Origin: Hypericum androsaemum
Taxonomy: Eukaryota; Streptophyta; Magnoliopsida; Malpighiales; Hypericaceae
Length of the DNA stretch: 64,000 nt
Direction of reading: 5' to 3'
Assembly: GCA_963995505.1 (NCBI GenBank)
Contig: OZ023180.1
Coordinates: 13,716,689-13,780,688, forward strand
Of the stretch, positions 44,001-54,860 are shown in pieces (position 1 is the stretch's first letter; every line of letters starts with the position of its first letter). The translations under genes and the position numbers were made by a program. A model generated the notes under the pieces. It ran no database searches, had not been told where the DNA came from, and worked only from the letters and a program-made list of their open reading frames with translations.

Positions 44001-45384
44001 AAGAAATTCTGTCAGCACTCCCAAGCTACTTCCTGTCCATATTCAAGGTCCCTAAAGGAGTGTGCAAGAAAATTGATCAAAAATTGAGAAATTTTCTATG
44101 GTCTAGTAACTTGGGAAAGAAGGGGAGTTCTTTGGTGAGGTGAGATCTCGTTATCAAACCAAAATCGTTAGGTGGATTGGGACTGAAGGACCTGAAAATC
44201 AAGAATAACTATATGATGATTAAATGGTCTTGGAGATTCATCACCAATAGAGATGTGTCCTGGGCATCAATTATTTCTGGAATTCATGCTTTCGACTGCT
44301 CTTCTAATCTCGATATTCCTATCACCAGGGACAATAAGGGTATCTGGGCCGGTATTGTGGCTTCTATGGTCGAGGACTCGGCTCTCAATAATGCTTTTCT
44401 AGCTGGTATTAATATTGAGTTGGGAGATGGCCGTTTATTATTTTTTGGTCAGACCCATGGACTGGTGCTCCCTTAAAGCTCCAGGATTGATGAGTTTGGC
44501 AGCTGGACCGACAGAGGCTGGAGATGGAACCTCCAGTAGAGACGGAGCCTGTTTGTCTGGGAGGAAGAATTGCTCGCTGACCTCTTGGAGCTGCTTGCTG
44601 CGACTCACCCACGGCCTGGAAGATTCGATTTAATATCCTGGAAGTCGATCTCGGCGAATAATTTCTCTATCTAAGGACTTTGTAGATCGTACTATGATAG
44701 CATCATTCCAATCACCCCCATCATTATTGAGTTGAGGAAATTATGGATTGGAGTTCTTCCACCAAAAGTCGCATGCTTTTTGTGGACTACTGCTCAGAGC
44801 GAAATCAGAACAAGGGAAGTCCTACTCCATTCTGGAGGAATTGATGCTTGGGATTCGTTATGTCCACTATGCTGGAGGAAGGATGAAACCCGCAACCATC
44901 TTTTATTGCATTGTACGTTCTCCTCTCAAGTTTGGAATTACTTTGTGAGGCTGATCGGACAAAAATGGTCTGGATTTTTTTCGATGGGGACCGCATTGTC
45001 CGTTTGGCAGACCCTTGTGGAAAGAGATCTAGTCAAGAAGATTTGGCGGGTAATTTTTGGTGCAATTTTTTGGGGCATATGGCATCATAGGAACAAAATT
45101 ATCTTTGAAGGAGGGAGAGCCAACCAAGAAAATTTGATCAACTCGATTTTATTTTGAGGACAGGAATTGCTAAACTGGAAAAACTATTTGAAAGGCTCAT
45201 GCAACCAACATCTTCTTCTTCTATTGGAGTCAACGAATATTTCTTGACTTGTTTTGACCATTGGCTTGATTTTGATTGCAATGACTTTTTAGGTTCATTG
45301 CAATTGAAATGTACCTTTGGTTCTGTAAGTGGAGGTTGGGGCATGGCCCCTTTTATATACATATTCCATTTACCCAAAAAAAAA
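41100..45384 (+). mobile_element. L1-type LINE, 5'-truncated and inactive
   Basis: A 4285-bp insertion flanked by the direct repeat GAGAAGTCA (41091-41099 and 45385-45393), ending in an A9 run just before the second copy. It encodes endonuclease, reverse transcriptase and zf-RVT regions in order and has several frameshifts and stops. ORF1 with its zinc knuckle is missing, because the element is truncated or decayed at its 5' end. It landed in the middle of E2 pseudogene C. Confidence 0.9.
41623..45157 (+). pseudogene. LINE ORF2: endonuclease, reverse transcriptase, zf-RVT
   Basis: The start MNLASWNVQGASTSKK at 41623 is typical of the plant LINE endonuclease, followed by LAIQETK. A stop occurs at 41794-41796 and a frameshift near 41850. 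The endonuclease continues with GDFNVVCNHRERKN, SRIDRFLVAPEW and GRSDHHLLV (to about 42310). After another shift, the reverse transcriptase is open from 42941 to 44143. It contains FRPSSLVGCLYKIIAKILAE, QSAFI, LIKLDFKKAFDFLDWDYL, GDLLSPFLFNIAAEGL and the catalytic box FADD (about 43665). A stop at 44141 breaks it. The zf-RVT domain is at 44732-45157 (PPKVACFLWT, then CPLCWRKDETRNHLLLHC, and WGIWHHRNKIIFEGG). Such proteins nick DNA and prime reverse transcription there. This copy cannot. Confidence 0.9.
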
Positions 45385-45393
45385 GAGAAGTCA

Positions 45394-46190
45394 AGAACGG
45401 AACAAATTAGAGAATTGAGAAGTCATCAAACTTCATTTGTACAGCTTTGAGCTGATATTCATCTATTTGCTCTTCCATTTCCTCTCAAAGACCAATAAGA
45501 GTGTGAAAAATCAAGAATGGAACTTATGAGGGCTGTCATTATCGGAGCTCTGGATACACCATACCACGATTGTCTATTTTTATTCGACTGTCGCTTCTCC
45601 TGTGTATCCTGCAGAATCACTGGTATGTATTTCTGAAGTTCTGAAATTCTTTCCAGACGATGATGTAACATCTCCATGTTGTTGTTAGGAGTGGAAAATT
45701 CTATTTTTAAAGAGATTGAAAGATACCACCATTTGTGTGCCTGAAAGATACCCCTGTTGTCCCTCGAGTACTTCATTTAGATTTTACTTCTTTGTGTCAA
45801 TGATTATAGTTTCTTTTGTTAGATGATACTCATCGATCGCGTGGTACTCGACTGAGTTCGAACTTGACGAGGATGGCACAGTTTGCCTAATTCTGCTAGG
45901 AACATCATGGAAAGACGAAGACAGTGAGATGTGGATCCCAAATGAATCAACAATCCTACAGGTTTGGCTCTTCTCATTTCAGAACCCTTCTACAATGAGC
46001 GTCCAGAAATGTCATCGAGCTTTGGTCAAAAAGAAATCTCACAGCTTCAACGAGAGAGTCTTTATTCTATCTTTGAGGACGATAATTTACACTCTAAGAA
46101 AACCACCAAAGGTGTGACTACTTTCACTTTGTTGTTAGAGAATATATTTATTTCACAACATATGCATGAATTGAATGTATGTTGTTTATG
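45394..46190 (+). pseudogene. E2 (UBC24/25-type) pseudogene C, catalytic part
   Basis: The reading resumes after the LINE. Bases 45503-45600 give CEKSRMELMRAVIIGALDTP, then YHDCLFLFDCRFS, the start of the E2 fold. About 45860-45960 give FELDEDGTVCLILLGTSW with the Cys kept, then SEMWIPNESTILQ. Frameshifted pieces follow: LLISEPFYNERPEM and then RTIIYTLRKPPK (to about 46115). Intronic or lost sequence separates the blocks, and several frame changes make the locus non-functional. Together with 40021-40742 it is one gene copy broken by the LINE at 41100. Confidence 0.7.
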
Positions 46191-46671
46191 ACAGCCTGCA
46201 AAGGTAGAACTATCTAGCAAGATTCAGCCTTGTGGATTGTGTTATGAAATCAACCTACGATAGATGCGCATCAGAATTTTCTATGTTCTATTTCAAGAAA
46301 ATTAGAACACGAAACAGACACAAGAAATTTTTGTGGTTCGACAAATTGCCTACATCCACGGGAGAGATATAGATCTTTTATTTATGTCGCCTCAAGCTCT
46401 CCTCAATTGAGCTCAACTCAATTAGAGTTAGAGCCATCTATCTATTTATAGGCTAACTCTAATACAACCATGGAGTCTATCTAAGTCACCTAAGAGTCTA
46501 AAATAAAATCCAACAAAGAACCTAACATAGAATCTAACTAGGATACAAGTTCCTTGATTTTGAGTCATCCTTCAACAATCTCCACCTTGACAAGAAATTA
46601 CTCCTTAGAAGAACCATGAAGCTTCAACTGAAATACAAACCAACTTTGTATACAAACTGACAAAATCTCTC

Positions 46672-46765
46672 TCTCTCTCTCTCTCTCCCTCTCCCTCTCC
46701 CTCTCCCTCTCCCCTCCCTCTCCCTTTCCCTCCCTCCCTCCCTCCTGCCCTCCCTCGCTCGCTTC
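46672..46765. repeat. (CT)n and CCCT-rich simple repeat
   Basis: A CT dinucleotide run changes into CCCTCT and CCTCCCT units. It lies within the Copia element, about 100 bp inside its 3' LTR. Confidence 0.95.
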
Positions 46766-47303
46766 ATATTTGTCCAATTACTTAGAGACATCCATCAATC
46801 TCAAACATCACTCGAGCTTGCCCGATGTATCACCTCCAATCTCCATGGACCTCCAACACGCGAGTTCTTTTGCATAAGTAGACCTATGATCAATAGACTT
46901 ATGATCAATAGACGTCTCTCTATTTTTTCAGTCACCTTATACTTTCTGATCTTGAACCACTTCCTTGTCGGACCTTGTTTTCGGTTCCTCAAACTAATGA
47001 TCAGCTTACATTTGACAACCATTTGTCCTACCAAGTAAAATCTTTGACATGTTGCTAACTTCACCTTTCGCCCTTTAGTGAGATTGAATCGGATACACTC
47101 TTGGTATAATCCACGAATCTGTATTCCCAATGTCATACCTACTGAACACCTTTACTTTACATGTGCCTTGAGACAACCATAGCTTCTTGCTAACCATGTC
47201 TCTACGAACTAACCATAGATTCTTGCTAACCATGTCTATGTGAATACCCATTCCAAGAACTCTATTGGCTGCACTCAAGCAATTCATGTCAAGATCTTGC
47301 TCC

Positions 47304-47726
47304 CTAATATGATATAACCTCATATGTCTTGATGTGATTCCACCTACAACAGTATTTTCTACCAACCTGTAGATGTTTCTTTTCACTCTTCAACCCTACC
47401 ATAGCATCTTTCTCCACCTTCATTAGCCCACCTTTATAACTATATCTATTATAATATAAGGTCTCTAATGAAAATAAATTAACATGATATTTAGGACCTG
47501 ATGAGACAGAAAGCAAGTCACCATCCAACCCGTCCAAATCTTTGGCAATGCATGTGGATGCCGATCCTTTTTTCTCATTATCTTGATTCTCGGTTTGTAC
47601 TGGAAAGTCCCTCTTTATTGTTCTTTTTCTCTGCACTTGAAACAACTTCCATTGAAACTCTTTGACACCGACTTGAATCTCTTCCACTTTTCCTTCTCTT
47701 CGATCCTCTTTTTTCGCGTTGACCAT
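47304..47726 (-). pseudogene. Copia gag-pol remnant, protease/pre-integrase region
   Basis: The minus-strand frame contains YSYKGGLMKVEKDAMVGLKS, like the GG.LKV.KG..V.MK block of the Copia gag-pre-integrase domain. It is preceded by VNLFSLETL, which matches the 'NLISL..L' motif. Adjoining frames (46801-47136) are too degraded to assign. The integrase and polymerase domains are deleted. Confidence 0.55.
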
Positions 47727-48200
47727 TCCTTGTTAAACTAACAAATCCCCGATACACCTTTTCCATAACCTAAAATATGTTGTTACGTCAAACTTCACAT
47801 GGTCAAACTTCGTGCCATAACCAAATATCCTTCCCTAAAAGCTCTCGCTTCAATTTGTTAAAAAATAACCTATTCTGGATGTAGATATGCAATATAAGTA
47901 CATCTGTTCTAACACAAAAATAAGGATATGAAACCGACACAAGAGAATTTACGTGGTTCGGTAAATTGTCTATGTCTACGAGAGAGATAGATCTTTTATT
48001 GATTTCTCCTCAAGCTCATGCTCAACTCAACTCAGCTCAATTAGAATTAGAGCCGTCATATCTATTTATCGGCTAACCCTAATACAACCACGAAACCTAT
48101 CTAAATCACCTAGGAATCTAAAAAAATCCAACTACGAGTTTAACATAGAATCCAAGTAGGTTACAAGTTTCTTAATTTTTAATCATTCTTCAACAGATTG

Positions 48201-48692
48201 TATATACACTTTGGCACATAACATTTTATAGCGTCAACTATGGGGCCGAAGAGATCTTGTACCGTACGAAATTTAATCTGGTCCATTGATCTTGATGATT
48301 AGGCGCGCATAAGAGATCTGACGGTACTAGATATCCAAGGGTATTATGATCTTTTACATCCCTCTCTTCTCTCTTTCTTCTTCCATCTTTCCTGCCTCAC
48401 TTTCTCTTTCTCTTTCCTATCTCATTCTCTCCCACTTTCCTTCCCCTCTCTCACACTCTCTCTCTCCGAACCTTATATAAAATTGATGCCGATGAGGAGG
48501 ACACCGACGAGGGAAGAGGTTTCCTTCTCTCTCCTCTTTCCTTCCCTCCCGCTTTCCTTTCTTTTTCTCACTCTCTCTCTCTCTCTCCTCTTTGAAATGA
48601 TTTTTTCAAGTGTGTAAAGTTGGATTCAGTGGACAATTAAATTATTTGTTCTTGTTTTTTCATTTTGGTTCGTGATGTATGTCAAAAGTGAT
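48201..48692. other. Spacer with CT-rich tract
   Basis: Pyrimidine-rich sequence at about 48355-48470 and 48520-48590, with a TATA-like CTTATATAAAA between them (48471-48481). It looks promoter-like, but no reading frame follows. It directly precedes the minisatellite. Confidence 0.35.
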
Positions 48693-49117
48693 ATGTCCAG
48701 TTATGACCAAGTGGCTGGCCCAGTTACGATAAAATGGCATGCCCAGTTGCAATCAAATGGTAGACTCTGTTATATTCAAATGGCATACCCTATTATGATA
48801 AAATGGCATGTCCGGTTATGACCAAATAGCATGCTCGATTATGATAAAATGACATGCCCTGTTACAATAAAATAGCATGCCTGGTTATGACCAAATGACA
48901 TGTCGGTTACGATAAAATAGCATGTCCGGTTACAATAAAATGGCATGCTCGGTTATGACCAAATGACATATTCTGTTATGAATAAATGGCAGGCCCGGTT
49001 ACGATAAAATGGCATGCCCGGTTACGATAAAAAATGGCAGGCCCGGTTACGATAAAATGGCATGCCTAATTATGATAAAATGGTAGCTCCGGTTACGACA
49101 ATTGACAAGCCTGATTA
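48693..49117. repeat. Minisatellite, 23-bp unit, about 18 copies
   Basis: Units of the type ATGCCCGGTTACGATAAAATGGC repeat head to tail, with substitutions at several positions and occasional 1-2 bp indels. Adjacent units alternate between GGTTACGATAAAA and GGTTATGACCAAA forms, which suggests higher-order duplication. Confidence 0.95.
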
Positions 49118-49726
49118 ATATTTTAATAATATTTGTAATAAAACTAATTATTTAATTAAATAATATTCTGACACATGCATTAAATGCCCTGATACACGTA
49201 TTTTGACCTTTTTACCCCTAATTCGTATGGGTCCGAAATCCTTTTCCCGGACTGAATCTGGGCCCGTCAACTATACTCATATGTTGTAATATCAATATGT
49301 ATCTAAAACATTTTCTTCTAGTCTCAATATGAATCTTTTCTCTTTTTTTTTGACGAATTTATGTAATATTTGCTTGTTCACTTTCTTTATATTAACTTCT
49401 TTTAATGAAATAATTAATTATATTCGTATTTCGAGTACCTTCTTACTTTTGCTAACAATCAAGTGTTTGTTTAATTTTTAAAATTAAATAATTTTTCAAT
49501 AATACAAATTCTCGGTCACCTAAACCATATTTTAAGACACAGATCTCACCTGTATCTTTATATTTAATGAAAATAATAGTAAAATCTAGGTCTACCTCAA
49601 AAAAAAAGGTAAGGAACTGGATTATATATATATCCTATTAATTTCATTCCTGTAAATGTAAATGCCACAACTTAAAATTTCAGATTGCCACCAAAAATTT
49701 CAAGCCCGCGGGGCGCCAAGTCACTC
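49118..49726. other. AT-rich region ahead of the 229-residue protein gene
   Basis: No feature other than short AT-rich runs. An ATG at 49662 in frame with the downstream gene lies upstream of the TATA box and is not the start. Confidence 0.5.
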
Positions 49727-49853
49727 CCCGCCAAATGTTTCCCGCGGAACCCCTCCCCCATATAAACAAACCCCGCCCTTACCCTTCACACCCCAAAACA
49801 ACACACCAAATCCATTTTCTCTCCCGCCAACTGTTCGTCAAAATTCCCCAACC
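49727..49853 (+). promoter_or_regulatory. Promoter with E2F-like sites and TATA box
   Basis: The perfect E2F consensus TTTCCCGC is at 49738-49745. The related CCCGCCAAA (reverse TTTGGCGGG) is at 49727-49735, and CCCGCCAA at 49823-49830 in the probable leader. The TATA box CATATAAACA is at 49759-49768, about 90 bp before the ATG. Clustered E2F-type sites next to a TATA box are typical of plant S-phase/replication genes. Confidence 0.6.
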
Positions 49854-50543
49854 ATGGTAGTCCCTCTAGGCCCCGGCAAGTTCTACGGCAGCAGCCTCCC
49901 CCGCCCCCGCATCTACACCGACGTCAAGTTCAGCACCCACCGCGTCGACCCCCCTGCCCCTGTCAACGACCCCTTCCTCTCATGGGCCGAGGAGGCCCAC
50001 TGGTCCATGGGTGGGCACAGCTTCACCCGCCTCCGCCTCCAGGGCCGGATCGAGGGGAATGTCGACCGCCTACGGAAGTTTCGGGAGAAGGAGGCCAAGT
50101 TGCATCCCAAGGTGGACCCCAGGGCTGCGCTTCCGGATCTTGGAAATGCCAAGGTTGGGAAGGGCAAGAAGAGGGCTGGCTCTGCTTCGCCTCCCCCGAC
50201 CCCCATGGCCTCGAAGAGGAGGAGGTTTATGGACATGTTTGATTCTGGAAGCGAGGAGGAGGCCGAGGAGGAGGAGGTTGTGGTTAGGAAGAAGCCGGCG
50301 AGGAAGCTTGTGGGGGAATTTGACAGGGTGGCTATGGAGATGGGGGCTAGTGGAGAAGCCGGTGGGGTGAGGACGAGGAGAATGGCGTTGGACGAAGGGG
50401 TGATCAAGGTCGCCGATGGGGCGAACCAAGGCAATGCAAAGCGGGCAAAGAGGAAGCTGAAGAAGAAAACTAGTCAAAGTAGTGAAGAAGGATCTGGTAG
50501 TGTTAGGGTTTCCCCTAGATTGGCCAAGTTGAGGATAAATTAG
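49854..50543 (+). CDS. Conserved plant protein of unknown function, nuclear-type
   Basis: A 229-residue, single-exon protein. The start at 49854 has an excellent context (ACCATGG) and follows the TATA box by about 90 bp. A longer in-frame extension to 49662 would precede the TATA box and is rejected. The N-terminal 90 residues (MVVPLGPGKFYGSSLPRPR, then YTDVKFSTHRVDPP, then EEAHWSMGGHSFTRLRLQGR) look strongly conserved and match a plant family that I remember only as uncharacterised. The rest is low complexity. It has a basic patch with SP/TP sites (SASPPPTPMASKRRRF, about residues 103-118), an acidic run (SGSEEEAEEEE), a basic patch KRAKRKLKKK and a Ser-rich tail. Nuclear location and cell-cycle control are inferred from these patches and the promoter. 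Confidence 0.8.
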   Translation: MVVPLGPGKFYGSSLPRPRIYTDVKFSTHRVDPPAPVNDPFLSWAEEAHWSMGGHSFTRLRLQGRIEGNVDRLRKFREKEAKLHPKVDPRAALPDLGNAKVGKGKKRAGSASPPPTPMASKRRRFMDMFDSGSEEEAEEEEVVVRKKPARKLVGEFDRVAMEMGASGEAGGVRTRRMALDEGVIKVADGANQGNAKRAKRKLKKKTSQSSEEGSGSVRVSPRLAKLRIN

Positions 50544-51370
50544 TAACTTGATCTGGGTTGTTGTTGATGATGATGATGGGGAACTAACTCTGTATGATTT
50601 AGCTTTTAATGTTAGGCATTTCAATTTCCTTTGCCTTGATTTTCTCTCCTGGTTTATGAGGTTTTGATCTCTAGGCTTTGAGGTGCTATTGCTGACCAAT
50701 TGGAAAGTACAGTGGTTTATGTTTGAAGCTTGAGTTACTTGTTCATTAACATTTGATCAGTTCTTGCTTGTTCGTCTGATTAGTGATGACTAATTAATTT
50801 TCAACCCCAATCTATTCTTGTTCATGAACATTTGATACCTCTTGCTCATTATCTTGGGATTTGTGATGAGCTTGTTCACGACTCTTGTTTCGTAGCACGT
50901 TACACCCGATGAATTTTGTTTGGGAGGATATTTTGAAATTACGACAGTAAGATTAATATACTTTGTGATCTCTATGTTTCCTCGTTGTCAGCTTACAGAT
51001 CACAGGTTGTCTTTTCAGTTGTCATAAAGCCAGAATAACTTGGCTAATTGTGACCAGCAGTGAATCAGAATCTTGAATAAATCTAGATCCAAGTCAAACT
51101 CTATCTTCAATAATCCACGAAGTTTTATACAAACCAGATTTCTATAGTATAACACGCAAAGTATTGCTATGAATGGTTTGCCTGCAGGGTCCTCGGCAGT
51201 GTAGCCTGTGTGAAGGATTCTTTCATTTTCGAGCGTAGAAACGAAAAAATTGTGCACCAGAACTTCCCACTGTTTTCCATCCTTGCAATACTTATCAAAA
51301 GGATGATGTGATGATGTCTCCGTACCCGACGATGACGATGGAGAATTGAACTGTTGCAGACGGGTTAATT
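50544..51370. other. 3' flanks of two convergent genes
   Basis: Holds the 3' UTR of the 229-residue protein gene and, on the minus strand, that of the mannanase. The minus-strand open frame through 51015-51395 overlaps the end of the mannanase in another frame and is not a gene. Confidence 0.6.
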
Positions 51371-54300
51371 TCACTGATTCTTCTGCTGCATACATAGTTC
51401 TCTGAGCCTTTGGTTTTCTTTTAAGAAACCATTGACTCTAGCTAACCTGCAGGATTGGTCCACTAAAAGCTTGTATGTCGATGGCCTCTCCCATGGAACA
51501 ATCCCGAAGTCGTCGTTGAACTCTTCCATTCCTTCAACAAACAACTGCCAAACAAGAGCACCTGCACCGGCTCTTTTTCTCTTTGCATTTTTGTAGATGA
51601 TGTCAAACACGGTTCGGTAGAACTGATCCCGCTGAGATGGCTGGAAGTCCTTGTTCAAGTTGGACAATCCAAATTCAGTGAAGAAGATAGGCTTGTTCAG
51701 TTCGTAGTGACCATCTTCAATGTGAGAGAGCATCCACTTAGAAACAAAGGTTAGCTTGTCTTCAAATCCCCTATCCTGAATCCTGTCAAAGAAAATGAAT
51801 CTTGTTGAGATGTGGCACTGACCATTTAAAGCGATTTTAGACGAGCGATTTAATCAATTGATATGTGTTGATATGCTTACCAGTGATCAGGATATATGTG
51901 AACAGAGGCAAAATCAATATCCGGGACCTTTGAGTTGCGAATAAAATCAGATCCAAATCCTGATGCCCACCCTTCTGGATTAACAGTTAACCTTTTAGGA
52001 TTTTTGGGACCATAGAATCCTTCAAGTCCAACGGTCAGCAGATGATTCTTATCAATGGACTTCACAAAGGCTGACATCTCTTCGATCCAATCCTGCAATT
52101 CAATGGGATAAAGTTACTTATAGAAGGAAAATCAACGGGATAGAGTAAGTTAATACCTTTGGTATCCTTTGGCACTGTCCTTCATTTTGCAGAATACAAA
52201 AGGTGGGTCCAGTATCTCTTTACTCGTAGTAGATTTTCATATCCAACCCAAAATCTTAAGACAATGAGTAGGTGGGTTTTCAACACTTATAAACAAGCTC
52301 ACCACACTCTGCAACTTGCAATGTGTCAATTCCAATATAGATGTGATTGGTTGATTTACATTTTTGTACAAACCCAAAACCATAACAGGAGTTCAGCCGC
52401 TTAATCTTTTCTATATTCATTTATGAGCCAAAAGGGGTATGCAGAGTGCAGAACTTACTTGAAGAGTGTCACCAGAAGGATCAGATGTGCATCGGGGTTC
52501 ATTCATCAGCTCCCATCCAAAGATGATGGGATCATTTTTATATTCAATGCCCGTGATGGTGTTTTTCCTGTTGAGTACAGTCTAAAGAAAACATCAATCA
52601 GGAGGGACAGATGCAATTGCAGCAATAACTATATGGCTCCCGAAAAAATGCTCCTATGTAATGGAGATAGAAAATTGTAATCTAAGCTTTATAAAAATGT
52701 CTGTAGATTACTAGTTCTCTGAAGTGTGAAGATTCATAGGATGAGTATACAGTTTATACTAATGCTGTGTCCTACTACCATCCGTCAACTAGGAAGGACT
52801 AACTCTTAATTAAACACATTACAACATAGAATAAGTCATAACAATACATATTTTACGACCTTTATATTTTCATAATGCGAAAACTTACATTTTAAAAGGC
52901 TATGTACTTCCAGATGACTCGATGACTATTCTAAAAAAGTAAATCTAAACTGAATGCAATTCATAGATGTTTCCAATTGGTTCGCAGGAAGATCCATTGT
53001 TGATTCCCAAAACAAAAGTAGTTACCTTCACGTAGTTCTTGAAATAGTTTTTGGTAGATGGGTCAAAAAAGAAAGAATCATTTGACGAGCTCAATCCAAT
53101 TCCTTCCTCCCATGCCCAGTTCACATACTGAGTCTTTCCACCAAATGCTTTCAAGTTGTTGACTAAACTAAGAAGAAGCCTAACACCCTGCTTCCCCGCT
53201 TCTGCAATCACGTGATCCAAAGCCTGCAAAATTTGGCGTGATAACCATTGACAAAAAGAGGAAATCAATTGATAGTCCTTGGAAACTTTTGAAACCACAC
53301 GAAGTGATAAAACTTTTGTCCTGAGATATTTTCTTTCAAGATGGTGTCACTGGCAGCTTAAAGTACATATGCCGATCCACATACACGGCAATAGGGTGAA
53401 GATATCAGATAACAGTTATGAACATAACCAGCTTCCACAGCTATCTTTCAATTAAGCAAATGGACCTGCTGATCTTCAAGGAAAATTTACATTTCTGATA
53501 AGCAAACCAAACAGCAAATATGCATGTCCTATCATCTAGCAGGTACCTGAAGGTACCCAAAGTAAGTTTATTGCTCTACAAAAGTAACTTTTGTTTTCAT
53601 GTCAATATCCTGTCACTAAACAACTAACGAATACCACAAACCCCCATGCCCCTTCACTAAGCATGGACAAACAAATAGTTAATGGAAGTTGATTTTTTTT
53701 CTCAAAAATCGAATTCCCCATTTCCAATCACATGCTATTAACAACTTACAAAGCTCGCCGATCCTGCTACCTTTAAACAAGCAACATTAACAATCCATGG
53801 CCTTACGGTGAGCTAGGCTGTTATATGGAGTTTTAGCTCTTTCACTCACTCAGTCTTTCTTAACCATCTCGGTATATTTCATCGAGACAGCATTCCATTT
53901 TCAATGAGAAAGAACGGTGATTTAGACGAGCACTTTCACCATTCAAAAGCAACCGTTGCAGCTAGTAATAGTCATTAAGTAGCCACACTTAACTATCTAC
54001 TTCGTAATTGATCTGGTGAATTCCATTCAACAACAAATTAACTACAAGTAATCCAGATAACAAGTTCATACCTGGAAAACGTGTTCGTCGAACCGACCAG
54101 GGGAGACCTGCAGGGCATTATATTCGCCGTCATTGAAAGCCCAAGTCCGGCAAACCGTGAGACCCATCTTAGCTCCAGCTTCCAACATGGCACTCACCCT
54201 AGGCTTCCGATCTTCCTCCGCGGCATGGTCCATTAACCAATAAGAGTTCCACCCGTTCACATAAAACGACTTGCCGTCCAGCACAAACCGGGTCCCGTTC

Positions 54301-54431
54301 CTCCCAACAAAGCTCAATTTGGGTTCTCGATGAGACTTGAGCGCACCCAGATCACCAAACGACATGTAGATGAACACCACACACGAGGCAAACCCCACAA
54401 TTGGGTAAAAGAGCCCATTCCCCCCTGCCAT
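51371..54431 (-). CDS. MAN2: Mannan endo-beta-1,4-mannosidase (GH5), MAN2/MAN5 type
   Basis: Five exons on the minus strand, 54431-54072, 53223-53026, 52581-52459, 52092-51881 and 51782-51371, join to 434 residues. All introns are GT-AG and the frames fit exactly. The enzyme cleaves internal mannosyl links in mannan and glucomannan of cell walls. Residues about 6-25 ([20 protein letters not shown]) are a signal anchor, as in the Arabidopsis MAN2/MAN5 pair, so it is probably a Golgi/secretory membrane-bound form. Key motifs are [30 protein letters not shown]-type loop [13 protein letters not shown], the acid/base Glu in WELMNEPRC (E214), [10 protein letters not shown] and the nucleophile Glu in [13 protein letters not shown] (E334). 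Both catalytic residues are kept, and the length matches the family (~433). MAN2 versus MAN5 cannot be separated here. Confidence 0.95.
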
Positions 54432-54456
54432 TTTCCTAATGTACAGCAGATAGGAC

Positions 54457-54541
54457 CTGAAATTCACGAAACCCAGAAACAAATTCACAAACTTTAATGC
54501 CTAAAAAAATCATATAAAAGTGAAAAGATTGTATGTAGTAC
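54457..54541 (-). other. Probable 5' UTR intron of the mannanase gene
   Basis: Minus-strand CTCAG|GTACTACATAC (donor at 54541-54540) and GTGAATTTCAG (acceptor ending at 54457) bracket 85 bp just ahead of the start codon. If it is not spliced, the same frame would start 19 codons earlier at 54488 (MNLFLG...), which lacks similarity to the family. Confidence 0.5.
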
Positions 54542-54809
54542 CTGAGGCCCAGCTTAGAGCAGAAATGCATGAATGGGTTAATTTAAGGGGAGAAAGATCC
54601 CTCCTTTCGAAAAGGGTACCCCCACAAATATCAGCTGCAACCACTCCACGACCTTAATTATTGCTGTTGCGTGAGGTGACTAATTTTATAGACATGGAGG
54701 AGGACCGGTCTCAAGGGAAAGCACCAGCGGAGCCAGCAAAAATAGAGAGCCCACCTAATGGGTGGCCTGAGGGAGATGGCGGTCAAATATGGAGAGGAAT
54801 GGGGAGAGG

Positions 54810-54813
<4 letters not shown>

Positions 54814-54857
<44 letters not shown>
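54814..54857. repeat. (GA)n microsatellite in the mannanase upstream region
   Basis: About 22 GA units (CT on the mannanase sense strand), with a shorter run at 54968-54985. CT-rich runs are common in plant 5' UTRs and core promoters and can bind GAGA-type BPC factors. That role is inference here. Confidence 0.95.

Positions 54858-54860
<3 letters not shown>

Larger units (their letters stand above)
46240..48195 (-). mobile_element. Copia-type LTR retrotransposon, internally deleted
   Basis: Two LTRs, 46240-46576 (337 bp) and 47856-48195 (340 bp), run TGTTA...CAACA in plus orientation. They are flanked by an exact 5-bp duplication GATTG (46235-46239, 48196-48200). The orientation is minus. 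Minus-strand AAGGTGGAGAT, the usual Copia purine tract, sits directly before the left (3') LTR, and a degenerate tRNA-Met primer site (TTGAAGCGAGAGC) follows the right (5') LTR. Only 1.3 kb remain between them, with no integrase or reverse transcriptase. Confidence 0.85.

Noticed and set aside
49662..49853. N-terminal extension of the 229-residue protein
   Set aside because: This ATG lies about 100 bp upstream of the TATA box at 49759, and the extension is proline-rich with no conservation signal.
49913..50699. Two long minus-strand frames over the 229-residue protein gene
   Set aside because: Shadows of the GC-rich plus-strand gene, with no start context or similarity.
51015..51395. 126-codon minus-strand frame downstream of the mannanase stop
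   Set aside because: It overlaps the last mannanase exon in another frame and continues into its 3' UTR. No similarity is seen.
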